Shown: positions 7,427 through 15,970 of the stretch, one piece after another | How the letters are laid out: each line of letters begins with the position of its first letter | How positions within the stretch are numbered: position 1 is the stretch's first letter | Source: Bacillota bacterium | Lineage (GTDB): Bacteria; Bacillota; Clostridia; Oscillospirales; Ruminococcaceae | DNA length: 39,492 nucleotides | Assembly (NCBI GenBank): GCA_023433405.1 | Contig: JAEZCT010000084.1 | Coordinates: 1 to 39,492 of the forward strand | Direction: 5' to 3' | Program-made: the position numbers and the translations under genes | Notes under the pieces: generated by a model | Told to the model about the DNA's origin: nothing | What the model saw: the letters and a program-made list of their open reading frames with translations, nothing else | Database searches by the model: none

Positions 7427-10400
7427 TTACTTTGAGCCCACCGCAACCTCTGTAAAGGCGTCGCCGGTGGTCAGTCTCGATTTTGCCGTGAAGGCGCTCA
7501 TGGCGCTTGGGCCGATGACATAAGTGCTGTCCACCGTGCTTTCACCTTCCATGACGCACCGCGCAAGGTAGCTATAGCGGTAGGTGTTCTTGCGCTGACG
7601 GGTACCGTCCATTGCAAAGGTATCCTCCGACGCATGGTAAAGGGTTATCATGAGCCGCTGGTTTTCCTGAGATTCCAGCCACATATCAATACCCTTATCG
7701 AGGTAAGTGTTTGAATAACGCAGGCTGGAGGGAACCCATTCCGCCAGCTTATATTCTCCCGCGGGGGCATTATCACCAAGCGTTACCGTAAGCTCGATGA
7801 GCGCAAGCTCGCCCGCCTTGAGAACAGAGCCGGATTCCGGTCGGATGGTTTTGGTTACCGTAATATCCCCAGACGGGGCGGAGCCAAGGTGGTCCGGCGT
7901 GCCTACAAGGCTTGCGACAATCCCAACATCTCCGTTTTTCACGGTGATGTTGGATTTGACGAGCTGATTTTTGCTAAAAGGTACAAAGCGTATGCCGCCC
8001 TTTTTAAGCTCAAGGGTTGTGGGGAACAGCCCCCGGTTAAAGGCAACCACCGCCGTATCGGTATTCTTGGGGACAAAGCGCGCGAGGTAGGCGGTTTGCT
8101 CAAGCAGGGTTGAAGCGTCGTAGGCGCTGTTGTCACGCACATAGCGCAGGAATGCGTCGGTATTGTCAAAGCCCAGCTGTTGCGCTGCCAGCAGTACCAG
8201 CGCCGTGGTGCGCAGGTTTGCTCCGGTGGTGGTCAGCGTCAGCTGTTCGCCCTTGCCGTAGTTTGCGTAGTAGTCAGAATAGCTTAAATCATCCGTCGTG
8301 GCTTGATTGAGCTGCCCCGATTTGATGTTGTAAAACGCCCAGGTTTCGTTTGATTCGATTTTGGGCGCGATGTTTGCATCAAACGCGGCCTGCGCGCCGT
8401 CGGTGTCACCCAAATAGGCGAGGGCAAGAATAAGGTACAAAATGCCGTTGTCGCTGAGAACATCCTTATTCTTTAAAAGCGCCTTTGCGTCGGTAAGCAC
8501 CGGCTGCTTGAGTGCGGCAAGCCCCATGATGGCTGCAGCCGTATCCGAAGGAGCGTAAGCGCCGCCCCTAAGCTGCCGGTTAAGCGCGAGGATGATTGCC
8601 CTTTGGTCAAACAGCTCCGGGGCGGCCACCGCAACCCGGGCGGTCAGCACAATATCCTCATAATCATAGATATAGGCTCTAATACCGCCGTTTGAGTTTT
8701 GGTAATCGGCAAAATCCACGGTGAGATCCTTATCGGCATACAGCTCGATGATGTCGTCGTTATCGGAATACTTTTCCATCAGACTGTTGGCGACCACCGC
8801 CGCAATCTGCTGGTCCACCCGGTTGCCCCGGGCGGAGGAGAGGGAATTTAGCGTATTAATATACTCGTAATACTGCTTATCGTAAAAGCCAAGCCAGATG
8901 GGGTATTTTGAGGCGGCAAGATTCGCCGCGCCGCCCGCGTCAATCTCATGGGTAATGGGCATTTCAAGCCCTGTCTTTTTCACCGAAAAGGCGTATTCCA
9001 CCTTGTCGGTTATCTCCGCGGCGGTTGCACCCAGCACGACCTTATACTCGCCGGCCGCAAGCTTGCCAAAGTTAAAGTTTGAAAGCTTGCCAAACTCACC
9101 GGGTATCGTCTGGTCTTCCTTGCCGCCGCCACCGCCCGAGACGGTTGCGGTAAAGGTGACGGGCGTGCCTTCGGTGAGGTTTTCGCCGTAGGCACGGGCG
9201 GCAAACAGCACATCGTCGCCCTCTATGTAGGTTTTGCTAAAAAGGGGCGATACAAACAGCGGCAGCTTGGCGGCGATATTGCTAAGTGAAACGCCGGCCT
9301 GTGCCGCGTCGGTAACCGCTACGGCGGTTACGCGCCAGGAGGTGAGGTCATCCGGCAGCTTAAAGCTTAGGGTGGTTTTGCCGGTTGCGTCTGTTTTGCC
9401 GGTTAAGAACTGGGCGGTATCCTTAAAGTTACTGCGCATGGAGTCGCCGTCACCGCCGCCGCCTTTGCCGCCGCCGGTTTCGGGGTACCAGCTTTTAAAG
9501 CTGTAATGCCTGTAAGAGGTATAGGTCTCGTTGCGGTAATGGCCGTAGATGGAATTATAAAGACTTTCTATGGGGTCAACGCTCTGGCCGGCGACTGCAA
9601 AAACAGCCTCATCCACCACCCCGACCGAAAGCTCCGTTGCCACGGGCGCGCCGTTTTGGTCGGCGACCGAAACCGTCAGGGTTACCTTATCGCCGGGGCG
9701 GTAGCTCTCTTTATCGGGGGCTACCTTTAGGCTCAGCGTGCGATCCTTTGCGTCGTAACGTATCGTACACCGCTCGACGGAATAAACATGCCTGCCGTCA
9801 AAGTACGCGCCGCGCACATACAGCTCCGGAATGTGCTTTAGCTCCTGAGTAAAGGAGAATTTGGGGGTGGATATGACCCCCTTATCCATAATAGAATCCT
9901 GCACCAGGGTATACAGCACCTTGCCGCTTTTTTCCATGGGCAGGTCGTTCTCAAACAGGGTAATACCCACCTGCTCGCCCAAGCCAAAGCTCGCGCCGTA
10001 ATTATCATAATACTGGTAATAGCCGTAGTAGGACATGGAATCAGCGGCGGCCTTATCCACTGTAAAGCGATAGGTAAGCCAGTCTGCGGGGTCTTGGCGG
10101 TATTCGGTGTAATAGCCGATATGCACCGATTCCGTCACCGCGCGCCCGTCGGCATCCTTGCAGGAGACCTCTATGCGGTAGTACTGCTCCTGTGACTGGG
10201 GGTTGGGCAGGTCCGAGAGCGTCACCTCGCCGTTTAGGGTGTTTACGGTGTAGCGGTTCTCAAGCGTCTCCTTGGTGTCGTACTGATAAATTGGCTCAGA
10301 GAGCTTTGCTATGGGGTCGAGATAGGTTCCGGTAAGGGTTTTAATATAGTCGACGCGGTACACATTCACATCCACCGGGATGTTAAGTGCCTGACCGGTA

Positions 10401-12556
10401 ATATTTTGGGGGAAGTTCTCCCATACCTGCTGCTCGCTCAAAATGGCGCTTGTATCAATGGCGTTGGTTTTTACCACAATACGGTTCTCAAAGCCCTCGG
10501 AAACAAGCTGGGTGCGCAGCATGGTGCTGCGGGGAAAAACAAGCGCCTTGCCCGAGGAGTAATAGTAGGTGTTTTCAATGCCGGTGCCGTTAAAATACGC
10601 CCATAGGTACTGGGGCTGCCAGGAGGCTTGCGAGTCAAAATAACGTTTATCCTCATTGAATTTTACTACAGCAACGCCCGAAAGGTCGGTGGAAAAGATG
10701 GTGCCGTCGTTCTGATTGTTAAATTCCAAACCGGGCGCGGGGGTGCCGTTATAAAAAGTGGCCGAAAGTGTCATATCCACCGTCTCGTTTGCGGTGTAAA
10801 ACAGCTTGCCGGGCTCGACGGCAATGTCGTACAACGGCTTTTGAAAATCTCCTACGTTTAGGTAGGAGGTGAAATACACCGTTTCCTTTTCATCGACAAT
10901 CTCAAGAAAATAAGAAGCGCCGCCGGCAAGGTCTGAGAAGCTTATTGCGCCAGAGTAGGTACCGCTGCTATCTTTTGCAACGGGTATTTCGTCTATGACC
11001 TCGTTAATCTCCAAATAGGAATCCCAACGATGACTGGTCAGCCGCGCGGTTAATTGCTTTGGCGTTTCTATCCCGCTTTTGCGGGGCAGAACCTTGCCCC
11101 AGAAGCTTACCGTATCGGTGGGGCGGTAGATCTCGCGGTCCTTGTATAAAAAGCTGTAGTATTGCTCATCTAGGGACGGCTCGGCTTGCGCCGAAAAGAT
11201 TACGGGCTCTACAAACTCGTTATCGGCATCCACCTTGGCAAACAGGGTGCCGCCCTCCAGCTTGCCGGTGCTTAACAGGGCGGTGCCGTCCGTGCCGGTT
11301 TGCGCGCTGACGGCGGGGTTTAGCTTGCCTTCCTCCAGTACGCCCACCGTCGCGCCGGTAATGCTTTCGCCGGAGGCGGCGTCGTTAAGCCATACCAGCG
11401 TCTGCCCGTTTACCGACTGGCTGAATACCGATACGTCGCTGATTTGCAGCAGCTTTTGGATGGTATTGCTTGCGCCGTTTGGGAGGGTACCGGTAACGTT
11501 AACGGCGTAATAGCCCTTTGAGAGCGTTTGCGGGAACACAACATAACCGCCCTCTGTGTATTCATCCAGCCTAAATATCGGGGTGTCGAAGGATACGACA
11601 TGCGAGAGCGTATCCGACTGGTACATGTAGCTTTCGGGGGAGCCGCCCTCCTTAAGAAAGGCCGCTCTGGCGTTAAGGGCCTCCATATACCGCTCGCTGC
11701 CGCTCATACGGTATACCGAAACAGTGGTGTTTACAGTAGAGGGAGCCCCCTTGCCACGGTTTTCGTCAAACGCGCCCACAGTCACAATGGGGGTATCGGA
11801 GGACAAAAAGGTCTCGGCGTATTCCCCCCAAAGGAAGATGCCGCTTGTTCGATTGCTGTATGATTTTCCCGAATCCTTGCCGGTGGTAAACGAAAAGATG
11901 TAGTCCTCGGGCAGGATATCGCCCACCGGGCTTTCGAGCCCTTTTTTAATGGTAACGGTATACCTGGTGCTGGGCGCAAAGCCCTCGTTGGGATAAAAAT
12001 AGGTATACCCGCCGGCGTTTGTAAAGTTACCCGCAACAGGCGGGTTAATTTCGAGATAATCGGTTAGGTCGGTGCCATAGTGAGAGGTGATTACCTCAAT
12101 GCTCGCGTAGGTGTAAACCTCCTGCGAGTTATCCACAGGGCTTACCGACAGGATGGAAAAGGGGCGGCGCGTTTGGAACGCCCAGGTTCTGGTGCGCCCG
12201 TCCTGCGAGCCTAAGGTAAAGCCATACACGGTGTTCTCGGTCAGGGGAGCCTGAGGCTTTAGGATAAAGCCGCCCTCGCCGGAGCTTATTTCAAAATCAA
12301 ACGCAGGCTCCGCCGTCAGGTATTTCTTGAGCCCCTGGGCGGAAAGGGTTAGGGTTGAGGAGATTAAAAAGCCGGAATCGAGCGCTACGCCCGCGTCGTC
12401 GTACTTCTGGGGCTTTATACTGATGTTTGCAAGCAGGCTGGGCTCCGGGTTCTCAAGGCTCACCGCACAGGAGGCAAGCATAGGCAGAACCATAGCGGCG
12501 CACAGCAGCATAGCCGCAGTTTTTAACAGTACCCTCAAATGCATAAGAGGCTTCAT
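7427..12556 (-). CDS. Alpha-2-macroglobulin-like lipoprotein lacking the thioester cysteine
   Basis: The protein is 1709 residues, the largest here. The lipoprotein signal ends in LASC (Cys30). N-terminal Ig-like (Big_5-type) domains lie near 45-225, then a run of macroglobulin (MG) domains. The family region DLTSWRVTAVAVTD (near 1080) is followed by an alpha-helical toroid-like TED region. Where thioester-bearing members have GCxEQ, this protein has Arg1246-Val-Asp-Gln (codons at 8810-8821), so no thioester can form. Glycine-rich GGGKGGGGDGD precedes the A2M core. Bacterial A2Ms are thought to be surface protease traps or envelope-maintenance proteins, best known in Gram-negatives beside PBP1C. 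No PBP1C is present here. AAGGGATGG lies upstream of the start. It follows the WG-repeat gene on the same strand after a 341-base gap. Confidence 0.87.
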   Translation of the reverse strand: MKPLMHLRVLLKTAAMLLCAAMVLPMLASCAVSLENPEPSLLANISIKPQKYDDAGVALDSGFLISSTLTLSAQGLKKYLTAEPAFDFEISSGEGGFILKPQAPLTENTVYGFTLGSQDGRTRTWAFQTRRPFSILSVSPVDNSQEVYTYASIEVITSHYGTDLTDYLEINPPVAGNFTNAGGYTYFYPNEGFAPSTRYTVTIKKGLESPVGDILPEDYIFSFTTGKDSGKSYSNRTSGIFLWGEYAETFLSSDTPIVTVGAFDENRGKGAPSTVNTTVSVYRMSGSERYMEALNARAAFLKEGGSPESYMYQSDTLSHVVSFDTPIFRLDEYTEGGYVVFPQTLSKGYYAVNVTGTLPNGASNTIQKLLQISDVSVFSQSVNGQTLVWLNDAASGESITGATVGVLEEGKLNPAVSAQTGTDGTALLSTGKLEGGTLFAKVDADNEFVEPVIFSAQAEPSLDEQYYSFLYKDREIYRPTDTVSFWGKVLPRKSGIETPKQLTARLTSHRWDSYLEINEVIDEIPVAKDSSGTYSGAISFSDLAGGASYFLEIVDEKETVYFTSYLNVGDFQKPLYDIAVEPGKLFYTANETVDMTLSATFYNGTPAPGLEFNNQNDGTIFSTDLSGVAVVKFNEDKRYFDSQASWQPQYLWAYFNGTGIENTYYYSSGKALVFPRSTMLRTQLVSEGFENRIVVKTNAIDTSAILSEQQVWENFPQNITGQALNIPVDVNVYRVDYIKTLTGTYLDPIAKLSEPIYQYDTKETLENRYTVNTLNGEVTLSDLPNPQSQEQYYRIEVSCKDADGRAVTESVHIGYYTEYRQDPADWLTYRFTVDKAAADSMSYYGYYQYYDNYGASFGLGEQVGITLFENDLPMEKSGKVLYTLVQDSIMDKGVISTPKFSFTQELKHIPELYVRGAYFDGRHVYSVERCTIRYDAKDRTLSLKVAPDKESYRPGDKVTLTVSVADQNGAPVATELSVGVVDEAVFAVAGQSVDPIESLYNSIYGHYRNETYTSYRHYSFKSWYPETGGGKGGGGDGDSMRSNFKDTAQFLTGKTDATGKTTLSFKLPDDLTSWRVTAVAVTDAAQAGVSLSNIAAKLPLFVSPLFSKTYIEGDDVLFAARAYGENLTEGTPVTFTATVSGGGGGKEDQTIPGEFGKLSNFNFGKLAAGEYKVVLGATAAEITDKVEYAFSVKKTGLEMPITHEIDAGGAANLAASKYPIWLGFYDKQYYEYINTLNSLSSARGNRVDQQIAAVVANSLMEKYSDNDDIIELYADKDLTVDFADYQNSNGGIRAYIYDYEDIVLTARVAVAAPELFDQRAIILALNRQLRGGAYAPSDTAAAIMGLAALKQPVLTDAKALLKNKDVLSDNGILYLILALAYLGDTDGAQAAFDANIAPKIESNETWAFYNIKSGQLNQATTDDLSYSDYYANYGKGEQLTLTTTGANLRTTALVLLAAQQLGFDNTDAFLRYVRDNSAYDASTLLEQTAYLARFVPKNTDTAVVAFNRGLFPTTLELKKGGIRFVPFSKNQLVKSNITVKNGDVGIVASLVGTPDHLGSAPSGDITVTKTIRPESGSVLKAGELALIELTVTLGDNAPAGEYKLAEWVPSSLRYSNTYLDKGIDMWLESQENQRLMITLYHASEDTFAMDGTRQRKNTYRYSYLARCVMEGESTVDSTYVIGPSAMSAFTAKSRLTTGDAFTEVAVGSK

Positions 12557-12897
12557 CGGTTAAATCCATCCCTTCTCTGTAAAGAAGAATATCTTTACGC
12601 GGCCGCCTGCTCTGCTATTGTGTAAGTATGATAAGAACAAGCCATAGCGCGTCGTATATTCCCCGTCTGGCTGATATCCGCTGCCCCGGGGCACTAAATG
12701 CCCTAAGCATTACTATGCGTACCCTAATACACGCATACATTCGGTTCTATTCTTCACCCGGTTTGGGTGTTATCCAAGCAATCCATAGTATTAGTGGTGC
12801 ATTTTACCGCAAATATTGCGCGGTATTAAAATATTATGACAAAAAGCCTAAGCCCTGTGAGAGGGGGACTGCCTTAAAAACCGCCCAGCAAAAGCAC
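12557..12897. other. Intergenic region between the WG-repeat and A2M-like genes
   Basis: No gene is supported. The A2M ribosome site lies at the left end. A long plus-strand frame begins here and runs antisense through the WG-repeat gene; it is a shadow of repetitive GC-rich coding sequence. No perfect terminator hairpin was found, only an imperfect one near 12845-12875 that could end the WG-repeat transcript. Confidence 0.4.
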
Positions 12898-14724
12898 TCA
12901 GGAGGGTTTTTGCACCTCAAGATAGCCCCACTTGTCATTTTTCATCACCGCAACCATGCCGTTTGTGCAGATGCCGCCGTCGTCGTATTCCGCCACGCAT
13001 ACCGCCGCACCCACCCGGTTGATATAGCCATAGCCGCCGGATACGGTCTTGACCTTGGCAAGCCCCTCGTAAAACAGCCCTGCCTCCAGGTACTGCGGCA
13101 TAATAATTTCGTTGCCCTGAGTGTCCAGGTACCCCCACAGGCCTTCCCGGGCAAAGGGCAGAAGCCCTTCGCGGTAGCTCCATACATCCTCAAGCTCAGG
13201 GGGAATGATGATTTCACCGCTTCTGTTTATGTAGCCATAGCCGCCGCTGTTTTTTACCGTGGCAAGACCTTCGCTGAAGTTATACGCCTCGTCCCACTCA
13301 AAAGGGGAGACCGACCAGTCCATGTAGTTTATGTAGCCGAACCTGCCGCCGGATTTTACCCGCGCCACGCCGCCCTTAAAGTCGTATGCCTCCTCATATT
13401 TCAGTGGAATTGCCATGCGCCCCTGGGTATCGGCATAGCCCCACAGGCTGCCCTTGCGAACAGCGGCAAAGCCCTCACAAAAGCCGCGCACCTCGTCATA
13501 CGCGGCGGGGATTACAAGCTCGCCCTCTTGGTTGAGAAAGCCCCACACGCCGCCCATTTTTACCGCGGCAAGCCCTTCATAAAAGCTCTGCGCTCCTTCG
13601 TAGCCTATAAACAGGGTCTCGCCGGTTTTATCAATAAAGCCCCATTTCTGGTTCTCCAGTACCGCGGCAAGCCCTTCGCGAAAGCCAAGGGTGTTTTGAA
13701 AGCGGGGGGCAATTACGGTGCCGCCCGCGCGGTCTATGTAGCCCCATTTGCCGCCTTCCTTTACGGCGCACAGGTTCTCTGTAAAATACAGCGTTTCGGT
13801 ATATCGGGCGGGTACCGCAAAGGAGCCCATGGGGTCGAGAAAGCCCCATTTCCCATCCTGCTTTACCCGCGCAAGCCCACCCTCAAAGCCATCCGCATAC
13901 TCATACATGGGGGATATTTTTAGCTGCGCCTTGGTTACCGGCGGTCTTTGCACCGGTGCCAGCAGGGCCTGCTCCCCGTCGGCGGGTTCGCTGCGCACCA
14001 CGCCGGAATTGATTGATTCGCCGCCCTCCTCCCCGCGTATAATGAAGTTCCCGCCCAGGGTATAGGCGTTAACAATCTCCAAAAGCCCGGTGTCACCCGT
14101 GTGGTCGTAGCCAAGCTGTGCCGCCGCCAGCGCCTTTGCGTCGTCGTCCAGCGCGCGGTAGGCAATGCAAAGCTGGTAATAAACCTCGGGGTTCTCCGCG
14201 TCCCTTACCGCAAGCGCCTCGAGCTTATTGAGGGCGCTTGCGTAGTTTTGCGCCTCAACGGCACGCTCGGCAAGCCGAAGCATCAGCGGCGTGTTGTGAA
14301 ACACAAAGCTCCACAGCCCCACGGCAAGCACCATAAGCGCACCCACCACCACAACCGCCGCCGCCATACCAAGGGGGTGGCGTGCCTTGTGCTCCGGCTC
14401 CTCCCCACCCCACAAAAAGCCGCTTTTCCTCCTTTGGGAGGGCTGCTCCGGGGCTTGGGCGGGGGCAGTCGTAACAGGAGGCGGGGCGTCACGATCCTCT
14501 TGGTAAGCGCGTTCCTCCTCTATCATCTGTTCCGGGGTTTTGACCTCGGTTTCCTCCCCTTTGGCAAACTCCATAATTACCACGTCGGAGGAAGAGACGC
14601 GGATGACCTCCTCCGACCGGTCCCTGGCAGGCTCTTTTACCGGTAAAGCGCACTTTTCACCGCATTTTGGGCAAAACTGGTCGTTTTTGCGCAGTGAAGC
14701 GCCGCAGCACTCACATCGTCTCAT
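12898..14724 (-). CDS. Membrane-anchored WG-repeat protein with zinc ribbon
   Basis: The protein is 608 residues. It starts with a zinc-ribbon (Cys4-x-x-Cys7 and Cys18-x-x-Cys21). An acidic, Pro-rich linker leads to one transmembrane helix near 118-141, then a TPR-like alpha-helical stretch (about 150-225). Ten WG (KWG) repeats fill roughly 270-605, with the pattern GLAxVKxxGKWGFIDxxG. The zinc ribbon should be cytoplasmic and the repeat domain outside. WG repeats probably form a beta-propeller-like fold, and their ligands are largely unknown. A good ribosome site (GGGAGG, 10 bases upstream) and a promoter at 14784-14813 support the start. Repeats 6, 7 and 9 have F/Y in place of the Trp. Confidence 0.85.
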   Translation of the reverse strand: MRRCECCGASLRKNDQFCPKCGEKCALPVKEPARDRSEEVIRVSSSDVVIMEFAKGEETEVKTPEQMIEEERAYQEDRDAPPPVTTAPAQAPEQPSQRRKSGFLWGGEEPEHKARHPLGMAAAVVVVGALMVLAVGLWSFVFHNTPLMLRLAERAVEAQNYASALNKLEALAVRDAENPEVYYQLCIAYRALDDDAKALAAAQLGYDHTGDTGLLEIVNAYTLGGNFIIRGEEGGESINSGVVRSEPADGEQALLAPVQRPPVTKAQLKISPMYEYADGFEGGLARVKQDGKWGFLDPMGSFAVPARYTETLYFTENLCAVKEGGKWGYIDRAGGTVIAPRFQNTLGFREGLAAVLENQKWGFIDKTGETLFIGYEGAQSFYEGLAAVKMGGVWGFLNQEGELVIPAAYDEVRGFCEGFAAVRKGSLWGYADTQGRMAIPLKYEEAYDFKGGVARVKSGGRFGYINYMDWSVSPFEWDEAYNFSEGLATVKNSGGYGYINRSGEIIIPPELEDVWSYREGLLPFAREGLWGYLDTQGNEIIMPQYLEAGLFYEGLAKVKTVSGGYGYINRVGAAVCVAEYDDGGICTNGMVAVMKNDKWGYLEVQKPS

Positions 14725-15131
14725 TCCGTCAAACCTCCCTGTTTTTATACCTGCTGTAATTACAACAAATGCATTCTACCCCGATTATATCATAAATTTC
14801 GGCAAAAAAACAAATGGTTTATTGTGTTTATTTTCCATAGCAGCCGTTGTTTGTTTTATAGGTATTATTCAAATAAGGCATGTTAAACCCTACGGCGGGC
14901 GGGTTCTGCAAAAAAAGTCCATGAAACATTTATAAATTATTAACCACTCACCCGCGGTATTAACTATAATTAAGGTAACATATCTAAGTACGCGCGCTTT
15001 CTGACGATTAGGCCGATTTTTGGTCCATACTATTTCTAAAACAACAATGACGGCATGGCCAGGTCATGGTGCCGGTATGGGAAGCATGAGGCCGGGGATG
15101 TCAGCATAAAAGAGAGGATTGTGAAATAGCG
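14725..15131. other. Divergent intergenic region, WG-repeat gene / two-component system
   Basis: The left part holds the WG-repeat promoter. The right part should contain the promoter of the response regulator. A TATAAT at 14965-14970 is a candidate -10, but it lacks a convincing -35. No gene or strong hairpin is seen. Confidence 0.4.
14784..14813 (-). promoter_or_regulatory. Promoter for the WG-repeat gene
   Basis: On the minus strand TTGTTT (14808-14813) and a perfect TATAAT (14784-14789) are 18 bases apart. They lie 60 bases upstream of the start codon at 14724. Confidence 0.55.
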
Positions 15132-15824
15132 ATGTCACAGGGAAAAATTTTAGTGGTGGATGACGACAAGAATATTTGTGAGCTTTTGCGCCTTTACCTG
15201 GAGAAGGAGGGGTTTTCGCCGGTTATTGCAAACGACGGAGAAGCGGCGCTTGCAAAGTACGACGTGGAGAAGCCCGACCTGCTCATCCTAGATATCATGA
15301 TGCCAAAGCTTGACGGCTGGCAGGTGTGCAGAGAGATACGCAAAAAGTCCGAGGTGCCCATTATTATGCTTACGGCAAAGGGTGAAACCTTTGATAAGGT
15401 TCTGGGTCTTGAGCTTGGGGCGGATGATTATGTGGTGAAGCCCTTTGACGCTAAGGAGATTGTAGCCCGCATTAAGGCGGTTTTGCGCCGGGTGGGCGGG
15501 CAGCAGAACGAGTCGGCCATTAAAGAGGTGCGCTTTGATAAGCTGATAGTAAATATGACAAAATACGAGCTGCGGGTAAACGGCCAGCAGGTGGATACCC
15601 CACCCAAAGAGCTGGAGCTTTTATACCACCTGGCAAGCAACCCCAACCGTGTTTATACCCGCGACCAGCTGCTCGACGAGGTGTGGGGCTTTGAGTATTA
15701 CGGCGATTCCCGCACCGTAGATGTACATGTAAAGCGCCTGCGCGAGAAGCTCGAGGGGGTATCCGACCAATGGACGCTTAAAACCGTTTGGGGTGTTGGC
15801 TATAAGTTTGAGGTAAAGGAATAA
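15132..15824 (+). CDS. OmpR/PhoB-family response regulator
   Basis: The protein is 230 residues, typical of the family. The receiver domain (1-118) has the acidic pocket Asp10-12, phospho-acceptor Asp54 (LLILDIMMP), Thr81 and Lys103 (VKPF). The C-terminal winged helix (about 130-228) has the OmpR signatures ELELLYHLASNPNRVYTRDQLLDEVWG and RTVDVHVKRLREKL. It should bind DNA as a dimer when phosphorylated by the kinase encoded 146 bases downstream. An AGAGGA-type ribosome site lies upstream. The HtrA protease gene next in line is a plausible target, as in CssRS-like envelope-stress systems, but that is inference. Confidence 0.93.
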   Translation: MSQGKILVVDDDKNICELLRLYLEKEGFSPVIANDGEAALAKYDVEKPDLLILDIMMPKLDGWQVCREIRKKSEVPIIMLTAKGETFDKVLGLELGADDYVVKPFDAKEIVARIKAVLRRVGGQQNESAIKEVRFDKLIVNMTKYELRVNGQQVDTPPKELELLYHLASNPNRVYTRDQLLDEVWGFEYYGDSRTVDVHVKRLREKLEGVSDQWTLKTVWGVGYKFEVKE

Positions 15825-15970
15825 AATGCTTCGACCTATCGCTGTATGCAGAGGCAGTAACCGATTGCCCATAATGCGCGAGCGAACGGCGAAGCAGTCA
15901 AAAAGCACAGGTGTGTCGATGTTACAAGCAAGGCCTGGTGCAAAGAACCTTATGACGGGGAGCCTGATTT

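Noticed and set aside
12628..13923. Long plus-strand frame (431 codons) opposite the WG-repeat gene
   Set aside because: It is antisense to an unmistakable WG-repeat protein. Its openness comes from the repetitive GC-rich codons of that gene, and it has no domain and no ribosome site.
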